This document shows positions 1 to 9,807 of a DNA stretch of 64,000 nt, piece by piece. Position numbers and translations under genes: made by a program. Source of the stretch: Zingiber officinale (taxonomy: Eukaryota > Streptophyta > Magnoliopsida > Zingiberales > Zingiberaceae). The notes under the pieces were generated by a model, which worked only from the letters and a program-made list of their open reading frames with translations, had not been told where the DNA came from and did not search any database. Within the stretch, counting starts at the first letter, position 1. Every line of letters starts with the position of its first letter. The DNA lies in contig NC_055992.1 of NCBI RefSeq assembly GCF_018446385.1, forward strand, positions 19,314,877 to 19,378,876. Reading direction: 5' to 3'.

Positions 1-2509
1 TACTATAGTTAGGATGACACGTATTGACACAAACTTCACAAATGAGGAGAATGTCTCTTCAAAATTAATACCCTCCATTTGGGTATATCATTTTGTAACT
101 AATTGAGCTTTGTATCAATTAATCGATCCATCTACTTTCCTCTTTATTTTAAGAATTCACTTATTCCCAATAGCCCTTCGGCCCAGAGGAAGATCGACTA
201 AATCCCAAATTTGATTCTTTCTCATTGACTTCATTTCCTCATCCATTGTAATTTTCCATTTTTCTCTTACCGAGCTTCTCAAAACTTCCTCAATTGTTCG
301 AGGTTCCTCATCATCAACTGGGAGAATCATCAATGCCTCATTCTCAATATCAAACCTTCTCCGAGGAATAATCTGATGAGTACTTCTTCGTATGTTAGAC
401 TGTTGAGAAACTGACTCATTTAGTGGAAAATTACTCTCACTAGGTTGACTAGATTCAGGCATCTCCTGATTTGTTGATAAAGGAACATTATTATCCTCCT
501 CTATCTCATATAGAGGAATTGTCTTATCAACTTCACCTTATGTTGAGAACTCAGTTTCAAGAAAAGTAGCATCTCTTGACTCTATTTCAGAGATGGTTCC
601 ATCTTGTTGCTCGCCAATAAAAACATAACCCTTAGAAGTCTCAGAATACCTTATAAAGATACACTTCTTACCTCTGAGTCCTAATTTTTCATGTTCATGA
701 GTCTTATCATGAACGTAGGCAGCTGACCCCCCAAGGTCTCAGATTACTTAAATATGATTTTTTGTCTGTCCAACATTCATATGGGATAGATGGAACTGAC
801 TTTGAAGGTACTTTGTTAAATATATAGACCGTAACTAATAATGCATCTCCCTAATAGGAGATTGGCAAATTAGCCTGTGCCATCATAAACCTAATCATTT
901 CAGGAAGAGTCATATTTCTTCTTTCAGCACCCCCATTTTACTGTGGAGTTACAGGGATAGTTAGTTGTCTCATAATCCCTTTCTTATTACATATTGTCTT
1001 GAACTGATCAGACAAATATTTACCTCCACGGTTAGTGCACAAGGTTTTAACCTTATTTTCCAATTGATTCTCAACTTCATCCAAGTAATGAATAAAACAA
1101 TCTAATGCTTCAGATTTGTGAGAAATCAAATACACATGACCAAAACATGTGAAGTCATCAATAAATGTAATGAAATAAGAATTCCCATTTCTAGCATTCA
1201 TATTCATTGGACCATAAATATCCGAATGAATTAATTGTACTGGTGATTCAGCCCTAATAGCCTTACCAAATGGTTTCCTAGTCGTCTTTCCAGTAAGACA
1301 ATGCTCACATATAGACAAGTTTATCTTAGCATGAGTGCCTAAAAAGACCCTCCTTAGCTAATCTATTCATTCATTCTTGTCTTATATGTCCTAGTCTAGT
1401 ATGTCAAATTTCATCATTAACATCAGAATTACTAATAAGAGCAATGTTTGAAAAACAACCATTATTATTATTTGGTTCTACATCAAGAACCATAAAACCA
1501 TTTGTTACATAACCATGCCTAATTAACCCAGAGTTAATTCGAAGTTTCACACAATGCTATAAAAATTTACACAATAACCGAAATCAAAAAGACAAATGAT
1601 GAAAACCAGATTCCGTCGAATCTCAGGAGCATACAGGACATCATTTAGAAACAAGGTACGCCCACCACGTAGGTTGAGCTTGCAAGTGTCAATTCCTTTT
1701 ACTTCAATTCTTGCATTGTTTCCTACATATATCCATTTGTTGTCAGCTGGTACCCGATGGTACTCCACATATGTAGCTCGATCACATGCTACGTGGTTCG
1801 TCGCTCCTGAATCTACAATCCACAAAAGATAAGAATCAGCTAACAACGCTGAACTAGCAACAAAATGCTCAAGAAAATAAGACACACTTGCATTGTTTCA
1901 ATCTGGTCTTCTTTCCTTTCTTCTTGATTGGGTCTTGTCCCACAACAACAACTTCTTTCTTCTTTCCCTTCCCTTTTTTGAACCATTTCTTTTTCTTGGA
2001 TCCAGATGATCCAACAGAACCAATAGCCATATAGGCTAGTCCAAAAATTCTTGCAGATTCAACTCTCTCCACCTCCAATTCTACATGGCATGAGATGTCA
2101 ATGAAAGTCTTAATACTCTCACTGTGAGTTAGGATTTGCTTCATGGTCTCTCAAGAATCTAAAAGGGAACGAATAACTGCTTGAACATGTTGTTCATTAG
2201 TCAACTCATGACCAGCAGTTTTAAGCTCCTGAATCATGTTCGACATCTCCTTGAGGTGTTGAATCATTGAAAGATTCGGACGCTTAATGTAGCTGTCAAA
2301 CTTAATCGTTAGCTATCGAAGCTTGCTCAGACTTCCTCCACTGTACTTTTCTCTAAGGGCTACCTAGACAGCATGAGCTGATGGTAATGGCTTATACTCA
2401 AATACCAGGTCATCCATCATTAAACTAATCAATATTCCCTTAGCAATGGAGTCCTTCTTTTTCCATGCCCTATAGGCATTGAGATCTCATCTGTTCTGTG
2501 TAGTGGGAT
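1..2509 (-). pseudogene. C1 gag (C-terminal part), protease, integrase and start of RT, broken
   Basis: The minus strand encodes a decayed Copia polyprotein. From 2509 down to about 1900 is a UBN2-type gag with several stops, then a Lys-rich tail where a zinc knuckle is normally found; none is readable. The protease follows near 1830 with the aspartic motif IVDSGATNH. Integrase is seen from 1318 to about 930, with the zinc-ligand pair CEHC and catalytic-core text such as HSDIYGPM and FITFIDDF, and ends in a stop after PVTPQ. The catalytic-core DNRGG is altered to TNRGG. The first part of reverse transcriptase lies at 462 to 1 (WKITMDEEMKSM). Inference: no functional product. Confidence 0.8.
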
Positions 2510-2515
2510 CTACAG

Positions 2516-3416
2516 TGTTGGACCCCGTAGTAGTTTTGATGTGATCAACCAAGTTGGTTAGGTCCTGCTGTGTTTGATCCCTGTGTCTGAGTGTGCAGGA
2601 GCTTAGGAACACAGGAAGTCGAGCGGAAGACGCAGCTAGCGAGAAGGACGGCACGGGAAGGGAGCCGACGGGCTCGGTGCGTCCGAAGGACGAGAGAGCT
2701 GCGGAAGAGTACTCCGGTGGGCGTGAAGAGCGTGCGCGGCGTTCGAGGGACGTTAAGCCGGGACGGAAGGCTGCTCGAGGAGAAGGCCGGGAATTGGGTT
2801 CGGGTGAGCCCTATTCCGGTTGGTCGCAATCACCTAAAAGAACGGAGCATAGGAAGCAAAAGCAAAAGAGCTGAAAAGAAGCTGTGCTGGATAAACAGCT
2901 CAAGGCGCCTTAAGCCTTGAAGGCGCCTTGAAGGTTGATGAAGGCGCCTTAAGCCTGGTCGATCTGACCGTTTGCGCTGCGGATAAAGTTTTATCCGCAG
3001 ATCGAGTTGGAGGCGCCTTAAACCTTGTTGAAGGCGCCTTGGACCCTCGAGATAGACTTTCCAGGAGCTATAAAAAGGCCCCTGGAGCTAGGAATTCAAC
3101 AACAACTCAAGCAATCAATGTGTAGCCATTCCTAGCAATAGTTCTAAGCTTCCAAAGTGTAAAAGGCTTCTCCGCCTTCAGCAAAGGAGATTTTTCTACT
3201 GAGCTTTTTCTTACTGCCCTGGATTAACAACCTCCTTGGTTGTAACTAGGTTAAATCCTGTTTTCTACTTAATTTCTATTTCCGTGCTTGGTTTAATTTT
3301 ATTTCTGCCTTTACTTTATTTACTATTGCATTAATTGAGTTGAAATCCGAGGAGGGTATTTTTATTTTGTGTTTTCAGCAATTCACCCCCTCTTGCCGGC
3401 CTCCGCTGCACCAACA
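2516..3416 (+). repeat. 5' LTR of element A (901 bp)
   Basis: The LTR runs from TGTTGGACCCCG to CTGCACCAACA. U3 carries five copies of the palindrome AAGGCGCCTT, or near copies, at about 2902, 2920, 2941, 3011 and 3031, followed by a TATA box (TATAAAAA, 3069-3076). It matches the 3' LTR closely except across about 2849-2958, where the two are unrelated or rearranged. Confidence 0.88.
3069..3076 (+). promoter_or_regulatory. TATA box of element A 5' LTR
   Basis: TATAAAAA follows the palindrome cluster by about 30 bp. It is the likely core promoter of the element, and the same word lies at 6176-6183 in the 3' LTR. Confidence 0.6.
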
Positions 3417-3418
3417 AG

Positions 3419-3430
3419 TGGTATCAGAGC
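3419..3430 (+). other. Primer-binding site of element A
   Basis: TGGTATCAGAGC lies two bases after the 5' LTR end. It is an exact complement of the initiator-Met tRNA 3' end used by most plant Copia elements. Confidence 0.85.
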
Positions 3431-3481
3431 CTGATCGCCTCAGAAGGACTAACCGCCAACTGAAGCACTACGATCAAGACG

Positions 3482-4894
3482 ATGGCCGGAGCGAACATCC
3501 ATCCCCCGAAGTTCGACGGAGACTTCGCCACATGGAAGCGCAAAATGGAGGTATTTTTTAAAACAGACTTTGATATTTTAATTACTATGAAATATGGTTT
3601 TGCAGCTCCTAAAGACAAAGAAGAAAACACGTGGAGCAAAAAGGAGCAAGCAGATTTCGTCGCCAACGGAAAGGCTGAGTTCCACCTACTCAGCGTTCTG
3701 CCGCCGCAGGAGGTAAACCGGATCGGAAGCTACAACTCCGCGAAAGATCTCTGGGAAAAATTCCTGGAACTTCACGAAGGTACCTCCGAAGCGAAGCTAG
3801 CAAAGCGCGACATCCTCCGGAACCAGTTGACGAACCTCCGGATGAACCAAGGTGAGAAGGTAGCGCAACTCCAAGCGAGAATCAAGGAGCTGATAATGCA
3901 ACTAACGAATCTTGGAGAAGAGGTAACCAACTGGGACTCTATCCGGTACGCGCTCAATGCCTTCCCGAGAACTCCAGAGTGGGCCTCCTTAGTAGATGCA
4001 TACTACATCTCTAAGGACCTCGAGGTAAGTACGTTAGAACAGTTATTTTCGACTTTTGAACTTCACGAATCTCGAGTTTCAGAGCCAAATGGAGTAGAGA
4101 AGACCGGTCAGAACATAGCTCTAAAGGCAAAAGTAATCGGTTCTGACTCCGAAGCCTCGGGCGATGAATCCGAAGCAGCACTACTGGTAAAACGGTTCAA
4201 TAAGTTTTTTAATTCTAATAAATTTAGATCGCAGAAAAAGAGGCATCAACAAAGAAAAAGGACGGTTCGCTGCTACAACTGCAACGAAGAAGGGCACATC
4301 AAGGATGACTGCCCGAAATTAAAGAGAAAGGAGAAAGAAAGGGAAAAATCAAAAAGCAAGAAACCAGAATCCTCCAAGCACAAGAACCTGAAGGCTACTT
4401 GGTCAGATTCATCATCCTCCGAGTCAGACATCGAAGAATTCTCGGGACTAGCACTGATGGCCAACCATCAGCTAGAAGAAACGTCTAGCTCAGAAATGAG
4501 CATAGATGAAGGGGGAGGAACATCAGAAGGAGAAAGCAATGATGAAGGGGGAGCATCGCAAGATGAGGTAAGTAAGGTACGTGCCCTAAACTCTAAACAG
4601 TCTTTTGAGTTTATTAAAGCTTTGTCTAAAGAATTAGATCAATTAGAAAAAGAAAATAAAATTTTGAAATCTGAAAATAAAAATCTAAAATTAGAAATTG
4701 AGAAATTAAGAAATAGTACATGTTTAAATAGATTTCCAAATTCAAAAATTAAAGTTTATGGAAAATTGAACTGGTATATTAGAAACCATCAGGGCCAGCT
4801 TAGAAGGATACCCAAAAATTATATACCCCCTAAGTATCTGAATAACCCTGTAGGTAGGAACCTCTATTGGGTTCCAAAATCTGTGCTTAATTAA
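3482..4894 (+). CDS. Gag protein of element A
   Basis: An intact 470-residue frame starts at the ATG 52 bp after the primer site. Residues about 1-210 are a Copia-type gag (UBN2/DUF4219 style) with W-rich text such as FATWKRKMEVFF and LWEKFLELHEGTS. A Lys/Arg-rich stretch precedes one CCHC zinc knuckle at about 261-274 (CYNCNEEGHIKDDC), which in this family binds RNA. An acidic Ser-rich region and a coiled coil (about 375-415) follow. The end, NLYWVPK, resembles text found just before protease in long Copia polyproteins; here the frame stops there. Inference: it forms particles whose enzymes come from another element. Confidence 0.85.
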   Translation: MAGANIHPPKFDGDFATWKRKMEVFFKTDFDILITMKYGFAAPKDKEENTWSKKEQADFVANGKAEFHLLSVLPPQEVNRIGSYNSAKDLWEKFLELHEGTSEAKLAKRDILRNQLTNLRMNQGEKVAQLQARIKELIMQLTNLGEEVTNWDSIRYALNAFPRTPEWASLVDAYYISKDLEVSTLEQLFSTFELHESRVSEPNGVEKTGQNIALKAKVIGSDSEASGDESEAALLVKRFNKFFNSNKFRSQKKRHQQRKRTVRCYNCNEEGHIKDDCPKLKRKEKEREKSKSKKPESSKHKNLKATWSDSSSSESDIEEFSGLALMANHQLEETSSSEMSIDEGGGTSEGESNDEGGASQDEVSKVRALNSKQSFEFIKALSKELDQLEKENKILKSENKNLKLEIEKLRNSTCLNRFPNSKIKVYGKLNWYIRNHQGQLRRIPKNYIPPKYLNNPVGRNLYWVPKSVLN

Positions 4895-5557
4895 TTTTTC
4901 AAAAATTAAAAGCTTGCAGTGAGAAAATTAAATATTGAAATTCTTTATGGAAGCTTTGTCTAAGGAAGTGGTTGTTGCTCCAATAACCAAGAAGGCCTAG
5001 TGCCTCGCCACGACCTGGAAGCTAAAATATTGAAAAAAATGTTTAATTAACTACGAAAAACATTAAACTAGAATTAAATAATGCTTTAAAAGTTCTTAAA
5101 TCTATTCTTCAGATTGTGAAAATTCAAAAATTTAAATTTGACTTAGAAATTTTTTTATTGACTTAGAATTTTTTTTAAAATTCAAAAATTTGACTTAGAA
5201 ATTTTTTTTGGAAAAATTCATATTGACTTAGAAAATTTTTTTTGAAAATTCAAAAATTTGACTTAGAATTTTTTTGTTTGGAAAAATTCGTTTTTGAATT
5301 AGAATTTTTTTAAATTCTATACATTTCACTTAACTTAGGTTATTTTTTTAACCCCATTTTTGCTGTGATCAAAGGGGGAGAGAAAAATACAAGTTTAGGG
5401 GGAGTTAGAAAATTTTGAAATTTCTGTTATTATAAAAAGTGTTGCAATTTTACTAATTGCAAAAAATTATGCTTAACTTGTTAGTTTAGTAATTTTTTCT
5501 TTAAAATTACTTTTTATGTCTATTTTAACCCTAACTTGAACTTGGGTTGATGCACAT
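4895..5557 (+). other. AT-rich non-coding internal tail of element A
   Basis: No reading frame of note. The tract has repeated blocks built on TTCAAAAATTTGACTTAGAA between about 5120 and 5300, and two short runs containing GGGGGAG near 5376 and 5397. It replaces the protease-integrase-RT region of an autonomous Copia element. Confidence 0.7.
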
Positions 5558-5558
5558 C

Positions 5559-5572
5559 AAAAAGGGGGAGAT
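5559..5572 (+). other. Polypurine tract of element A
   Basis: AAAAAGGGGGAGAT lies directly before the 3' LTR. Such a purine run primes plus-strand DNA synthesis. Confidence 0.8.
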
Positions 5573-6524
5573 TGTTGGACCCCGTAGTAGTTTTGATGTG
5601 ATCAACCAAGTTGGTTAGGTCCTGCTGTGTTTGATCCCTGTGTCTGAGTGTGCAGGAGCTTAGGAACACAGGAAGTCGAGCGGAAGACGCAGCTAGCGAG
5701 AAGGACGGCACGGGAAGGGAGCCGACGGGCTCGGTGCGTCCGAAGGACGAGAGAGCTGCGGAAGAGTACTCCGGTGGGCGTGAAGAGCGTGCGCGGCGTT
5801 CGAGGGACGTTAAGCCGGGACGGAAGGCTGCTCGAGGAGAAGGCCGGGAATTGGGTTCGGGTGAGCCCTATTCCGGTTGGTCGCAATCACCCAAAAGAAC
5901 GGAGCTTCGGAAGCTAAAGAGGAGAAGAAAAGAAGACAAAAGAGGCTGAAATTACTGTAGCAGAAATTACTGTAGCAGTAACCTTGAAGGCGCCTTAAAC
6001 ACATTGAAGGCGCCTTGAACACATTGAAGGCGCCTTGAATGATTGTTTAAGGCGCCTTGAGCAGTCCAGTTTGACCGTTTGCGCTGCGGATAAAGTTTTA
6101 TCCGCAGATCGAGTTGGAGGCGCCTTAAACCTTGTTGAAGGCGCCTTGGACCCTCGAGATAGACTTTCCAGGAGCTATAAAAAGGCCCCTGGAGCTAGGA
6201 ATTCAACAACAACTCAAGCAATCAATGTGTAGCCATTCCTAGCAATAGTTCTAAGCTTCCAAAGTGTAAAAGGCTTCTCCGCCTTCAGCAAAGGAGATTT
6301 TTCTACTGAGCTTTTTCTTACTGCCCTGGATTAACAACCTCCTTGGTTGTAACCAGGTTAAATCCTGTTTTCTACTTAATTTCTATTTTCGTGCTTGGTT
6401 TAATTTTATTTCTGCCTTTACTTTATTTACTATTGCATTAATTGAGTTGAAATCCGAGGAGGGTATTTTTATTTTGTGTTTTCAGCAATTCACCCCCCTC
6501 TTGCCGGCCTCCGCTGCACCAACA
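5573..6524 (+). repeat. 3' LTR of element A (952 bp)
   Basis: It has the same ends as the 5' LTR. The central block, about 5906-6070, differs: two ATTACTGTAGCAG copies are followed by four AAGGCGCCTT palindromes in a new arrangement (5987, 6007, 6027, 6049), then the two shared copies. Outside this block only a handful of single-base differences are seen. Confidence 0.88.
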
Positions 6525-6530
6525 CTACAG

Positions 6531-6660
6531 GTCTTCCATAACTTGTTTTATAGCCTCAAGAACTTCTTTTTCCTCAAGAACATATTGTATTTTGAGTTGT
6601 CAGATTTTGTAGTTATCCTGATATAAGTTATAATGTTCTTATTTGTCATGATCTTATATA
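6531..6660 (-). pseudogene. C1 gag N-terminal fragment
   Basis: On the minus strand this short stretch reads QYVLEEKEVLEAIKQVM in a broken frame, the usual start of a Copia UBN2 gag. It continues directly into the gag text at 2509 once element A and one copy of its target duplication are removed. It is the far side of the insertion site. Confidence 0.65.
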
Positions 6661-8588
6661 AATAAACATATTATTTAGTATTCAGTGCAATTCATATGCA
6701 TGCAATTTATGATTGCCTCAAAATTATTTTGAGTTGGTTTACAAAATCAAGTGATAACTAGGTTTCCATTCATCATTTGTATGGTCCAATCAAATCAACA
6801 TTGATCGATACTATTACATATATCCCAACATATGAATTAATTATTGTTCTATCATGATTTCTTTAATTAAATGAACTAATCATTTTTTATGTATCATGTA
6901 GAGTAATCAACATATGAATGAACATATCATTCATATAAACATGCCGCATATGTTAACATATAACAAATGGACATGAACTAAATGGACTAATACTGTTCAT
7001 ATATAATGACAGTAACAATAACAGAACTCTTACAAATGAGACAGGCTGACACCACTCCCACTAAGACAGACACTGGTGCAGTGACCAACATAGTCCCCTT
7101 CAATCTGGACTCATTTGAGACAATCTCAGATAGAACAATTTCAAGATTTTCAATTTGATATATCATTGAAACTTCTTCAGAATCCTCTTTAGATTCTTTA
7201 GGATCCTCCTCTGGATCCTTCTCAAATTCTTCAAGATCTTCCTCTAGGAACTCATGGTTAAGTAGCTCCACACATAACTGTGCATATAAGGTTCTCCCTT
7301 CGGAGAGCCTCCATATCTGGTGTACTACCACCTTAGGATTCTCCGGTAGTGAATGAATCAACGCCCAGATCCTGTAATTATCTAGGATTGGAAACTCTTC
7401 TTATTCGAGTTTCTAGGATTGGTAATCATTCGTGCCAACTTTAAATTGAAATTAAATAAATTAGTACAAAACCAACTAACCAGTACAAAACCGGTTTTAT
7501 TTAATTTATATATAGGCATGGAACCAACATTATTAATCAAGAAAAACAAATCTTCTTGATTTTTAGGAGTCTAAATCGACTGATCCATTTGATCGGTTGA
7601 TTAGGAATCCAGATCCTGAGCTCTGTCCAATGTCCTCATTAGAACTAATCTAACTGGATTGGGATTTCTTACCTATGTTATGTTAATCTAAGCACATTTA
7701 AGTCAATCTCAGACTTATTGATCAAACTCAGGTCCATTTGATCAATCCAATGCTTATTGGATTAAGTTTGACCCATTAGAACAAATCTAATCATTTTGGT
7801 TAAACCAACTTATGTAATCAAAATCATCCCAATTAATTCAATAATAAACCAAACTGGTTAAACTAACGAATGATTTGAACCAGATATAGGTATCATTGAA
7901 TTAAACTGGTCTGCTTAAATCAACTAATAATTTAAACTAGACCTGGGTTTGATTGGACAAGTTGGTCTCGTCCAATTTTCAATTAATTGAACCCTAAATT
8001 AATTTAATATATATTTATTAATTAATAATATATTTCATTATGTATTTAATTAATTAATAAATATATTTAATTAAATTTTACACATGCATGGTTTCACGTG
8101 TTTCTTTGTTTTTTGTTGTTGTTGTTGTTGTTGTTATTTTTCACTGTGCTTCGTCAAAATGAAACACGGTTTATCGTGTTTTTGAATCGATTAAAATTTC
8201 ATTCAATCGATTCAATTGAATCGAATCGATTGATTTAATCGATTAAGAATTCAATCAATACAGCTTCGTCATTTCAATCGTCATTTCAATCGATTAAGCT
8301 GTCATTTGAATCGATTAAAATTATTTTAATCGATTAGTTAATCGATTAAACTTCTTCTTTGTCGCGACTGTTTCTCTTCTTCTATGGCGACGAACGAGGT
8401 TGTCGTGATTGTCGATTGTCGGCCTCCTCACGTGGTCACCGACACTCTCCGGCCACGGAAGTCGATAGCCAACAACCTCTCAGGGCTCGACAACTGCGGT
8501 AGATCATGCCCCAGTCACGATCTCACCTGGCGAAGGCGACTGAGAGATTTTCATTTCGACGAAGAGACCAGTTTCATGCTTAGGCATC
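6661..8588 (-). other. Long C1 leader between primer site and gag
   Basis: This 1.9-kb AT-rich stretch separates the C1 primer site from gag, which is long for a Copia leader. A minus-strand frame at 7361-6987 gives 124 residues with a very acidic middle (many Glu/Asp around EEDLEEFEKDPEED) and a hydrophobic C-terminal third that could be a membrane segment; I recognise no family. About 8170-8350 is packed with AATCGATT palindromes, and (TGT)n lies near 8113-8140. It may hide an older insertion, but I found no clear ends. Confidence 0.4.
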
Positions 8589-8600
8589 GCTCTGATACTA
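8589..8600 (-). other. C1 tRNA primer-binding site
   Basis: The minus strand reads TAGTATCAGAGC, one base from the initiator-Met tRNA complement TGGTATCAGAGC. It sits four bases inside the LTR at 8605-9001, as expected for a Copia primer site. Confidence 0.75.
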
Positions 8601-8604
8601 TTAT

Positions 8605-9001
8605 TGACAGTTCTAAGCATGAAAAATAGTAAAAACACGAAAACTGTAAACACTTATAGTGATCTCCCGCAGATCTGCAATCGGCGTCGGTAAGACTTGC
8701 TGACGGAAGAACGATCATAGAATCAGAAAGCTCTTCATGGTTCACAAACCAAATCCCTCTTGCAAGATTGGACAAACCAATTTTGAATGTTCTTCTATCC
8801 TCTTATAATCTTGTGTATATGGACAAATCTTGCACAGTAACCTTTTCGATATGGGACGAACCCTTTCTCAACCTTGCATATAGCAAGTCCCCTCTTCCTT
8901 TTTTTTTGCTTGGATATATATATATATATATATATATATAATAGAGGAAATAAATATGCTAGAAGATGAAAGAAAAAAAGGTATCCTTTCATCTTCCAAC
9001 A
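8605..9001 (-). repeat. 5' LTR of C1
   Basis: This 397-bp LTR is in minus orientation. It begins TGTTGGAAGATG at 9001 and ends at 8605, next to the primer site. It contains a (TA)n tract at about 8914-8940. Its sequence is related to the solo LTR at 40350-40671, with shared text around the ATGAACCAAATCCC-like segment, so the two belong to one family. Confidence 0.75.
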
Positions 9002-9200
9002 ACTCTATGATCGAAATTTAGTTATATATATAAATCTAAAAAAAGTCGATGGATTTTTTCAATCCGTTTATCATTATTTTATAATAGATAATCAGACAAA
9101 AGGATGGATTTTATTTTTTTCGGAAAAAAACTTTTCTTAATTTTTATTTCGGACTTCCAAATAAAAGAGGTCGGATTAGTTATTGTTCTGAACGAAACCC

Positions 9201-9443
9201 AGAGTTCCATCATGGATGTTCAAATTTTATGTTTCTAAATTTTTCTGTCTCGTATTCCTTGTCGATTGGATGGACCAAATTATATCTCAAGATATCATGA
9301 TATTCTTAAGATGTATATAATATCATCGTAATATGCAAGGTATCCTTGAGATATAATCTGATCTGTTCGATCGATAAGAAGATACGGGGACAGAAAAATT
9401 TGGAAACAGAGAATTTGAACTCCCATCCATGAACTCCCATCCG
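9201..9443. mobile_element. Hairpin MITE upstream of the UGT gene
   Basis: The two arms, about 9205-9295 and 9350-9440, are imperfect reverse complements and share segments such as AAATTTTTCTGTC and TTATATCTCAAG. The AT-rich loop lies near 9300-9345. The fold would be about 240 bp. No coding capacity and no clear target duplication were seen. It sits about 310 bp upstream of the UGT TATA box. Confidence 0.65.
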
Positions 9444-9748
9444 TTCGATCTAGCATTCATTCTGTAATTTTAGTCATAACCACCTTAATAAATTTTCAAT
9501 AAAGTCTTCATCATTTCACTTTCAAGCATGTGTTGTCTCCCGCGCGAACCTAAAAATTACCGCCATATATCTAAATCATGACAAAAAAAACATCAACTTT
9601 TTTTTAGAAAAAGTTAATTTAATAAAAAAATAATTATAAATTGTAAATTCTCATGTTATATGCAAATTCTATACTAATTTGATAGCGAAAGAATAAGATA
9701 ATCTAAAAATCAGTTAGGTAATTCTTAAGTGATAAGTTTGAGAGCTTA

Positions 9749-9756
9749 ATATAAAG
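9749..9756 (+). promoter_or_regulatory. Likely TATA box of the UGT gene
   Basis: ATATAAAG lies 52-59 bp before the ATG at 9808. That leaves a 5' leader of only about 25-30 nt if initiation is at the usual distance. Confidence 0.5.
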
Positions 9757-9807
9757 GCATCTCCAACGGAGGAGAAAGAGCCACGAGAAAGAGTGCAAGC
9801 TCCACCA

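Larger units (their letters stand above)
2516..6524 (+). mobile_element. Gag-only (TR-GAG-like) LTR retrotransposon A, complete
   Basis: A complete 4,009-bp element is inserted in the gag of C1. It has two LTRs with TGTTGG/CCAACA ends, a primer site, one gag reading frame and a polypurine tract, and is flanked by the 6-bp duplication CTACAG (2510-2515 and 6525-6530). There is no protease, integrase or RT. The internal region ends with about 680 bp of AT-rich non-coding DNA. This matches the published class of terminal-repeat retrotransposons with only a GAG domain. Inference: it depends on an autonomous Copia partner for replication. The LTRs differ by only about five changes outside one central block, so the insertion is fairly young. 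Confidence 0.88.
1..9001 (-). mobile_element. Ty1/Copia retrotransposon C1, partial, hosting element A
   Basis: A Copia-type LTR retrotransposon lies on the minus strand and runs off the left edge. Read in its own direction it has an LTR (9001 to 8605), a tRNA primer site (8600 to 8589), a long leader, the gag N-terminus (about 6660 to 6531), element A as an insertion, the rest of gag, protease, integrase and the first part of reverse transcriptase at position 1. The order protease, integrase, reverse transcriptase is the Copia order. Frameshifts and stops run throughout, so it is dead. The far LTR and RNase H are outside the window. A candidate target duplication, ACTCT at 9002-9006, cannot be checked without the other end. 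Confidence 0.8.

Noticed and set aside
2545-6232. Frames in the LTRs of element A
   Set aside because: They repeat in both LTRs, lie in U3/R and resemble no protein.
9793-9807. GTG start for the UGT
   Set aside because: Plant nuclear genes use ATG; the in-frame ATG at 9808 gives the normal UGT N-terminus.
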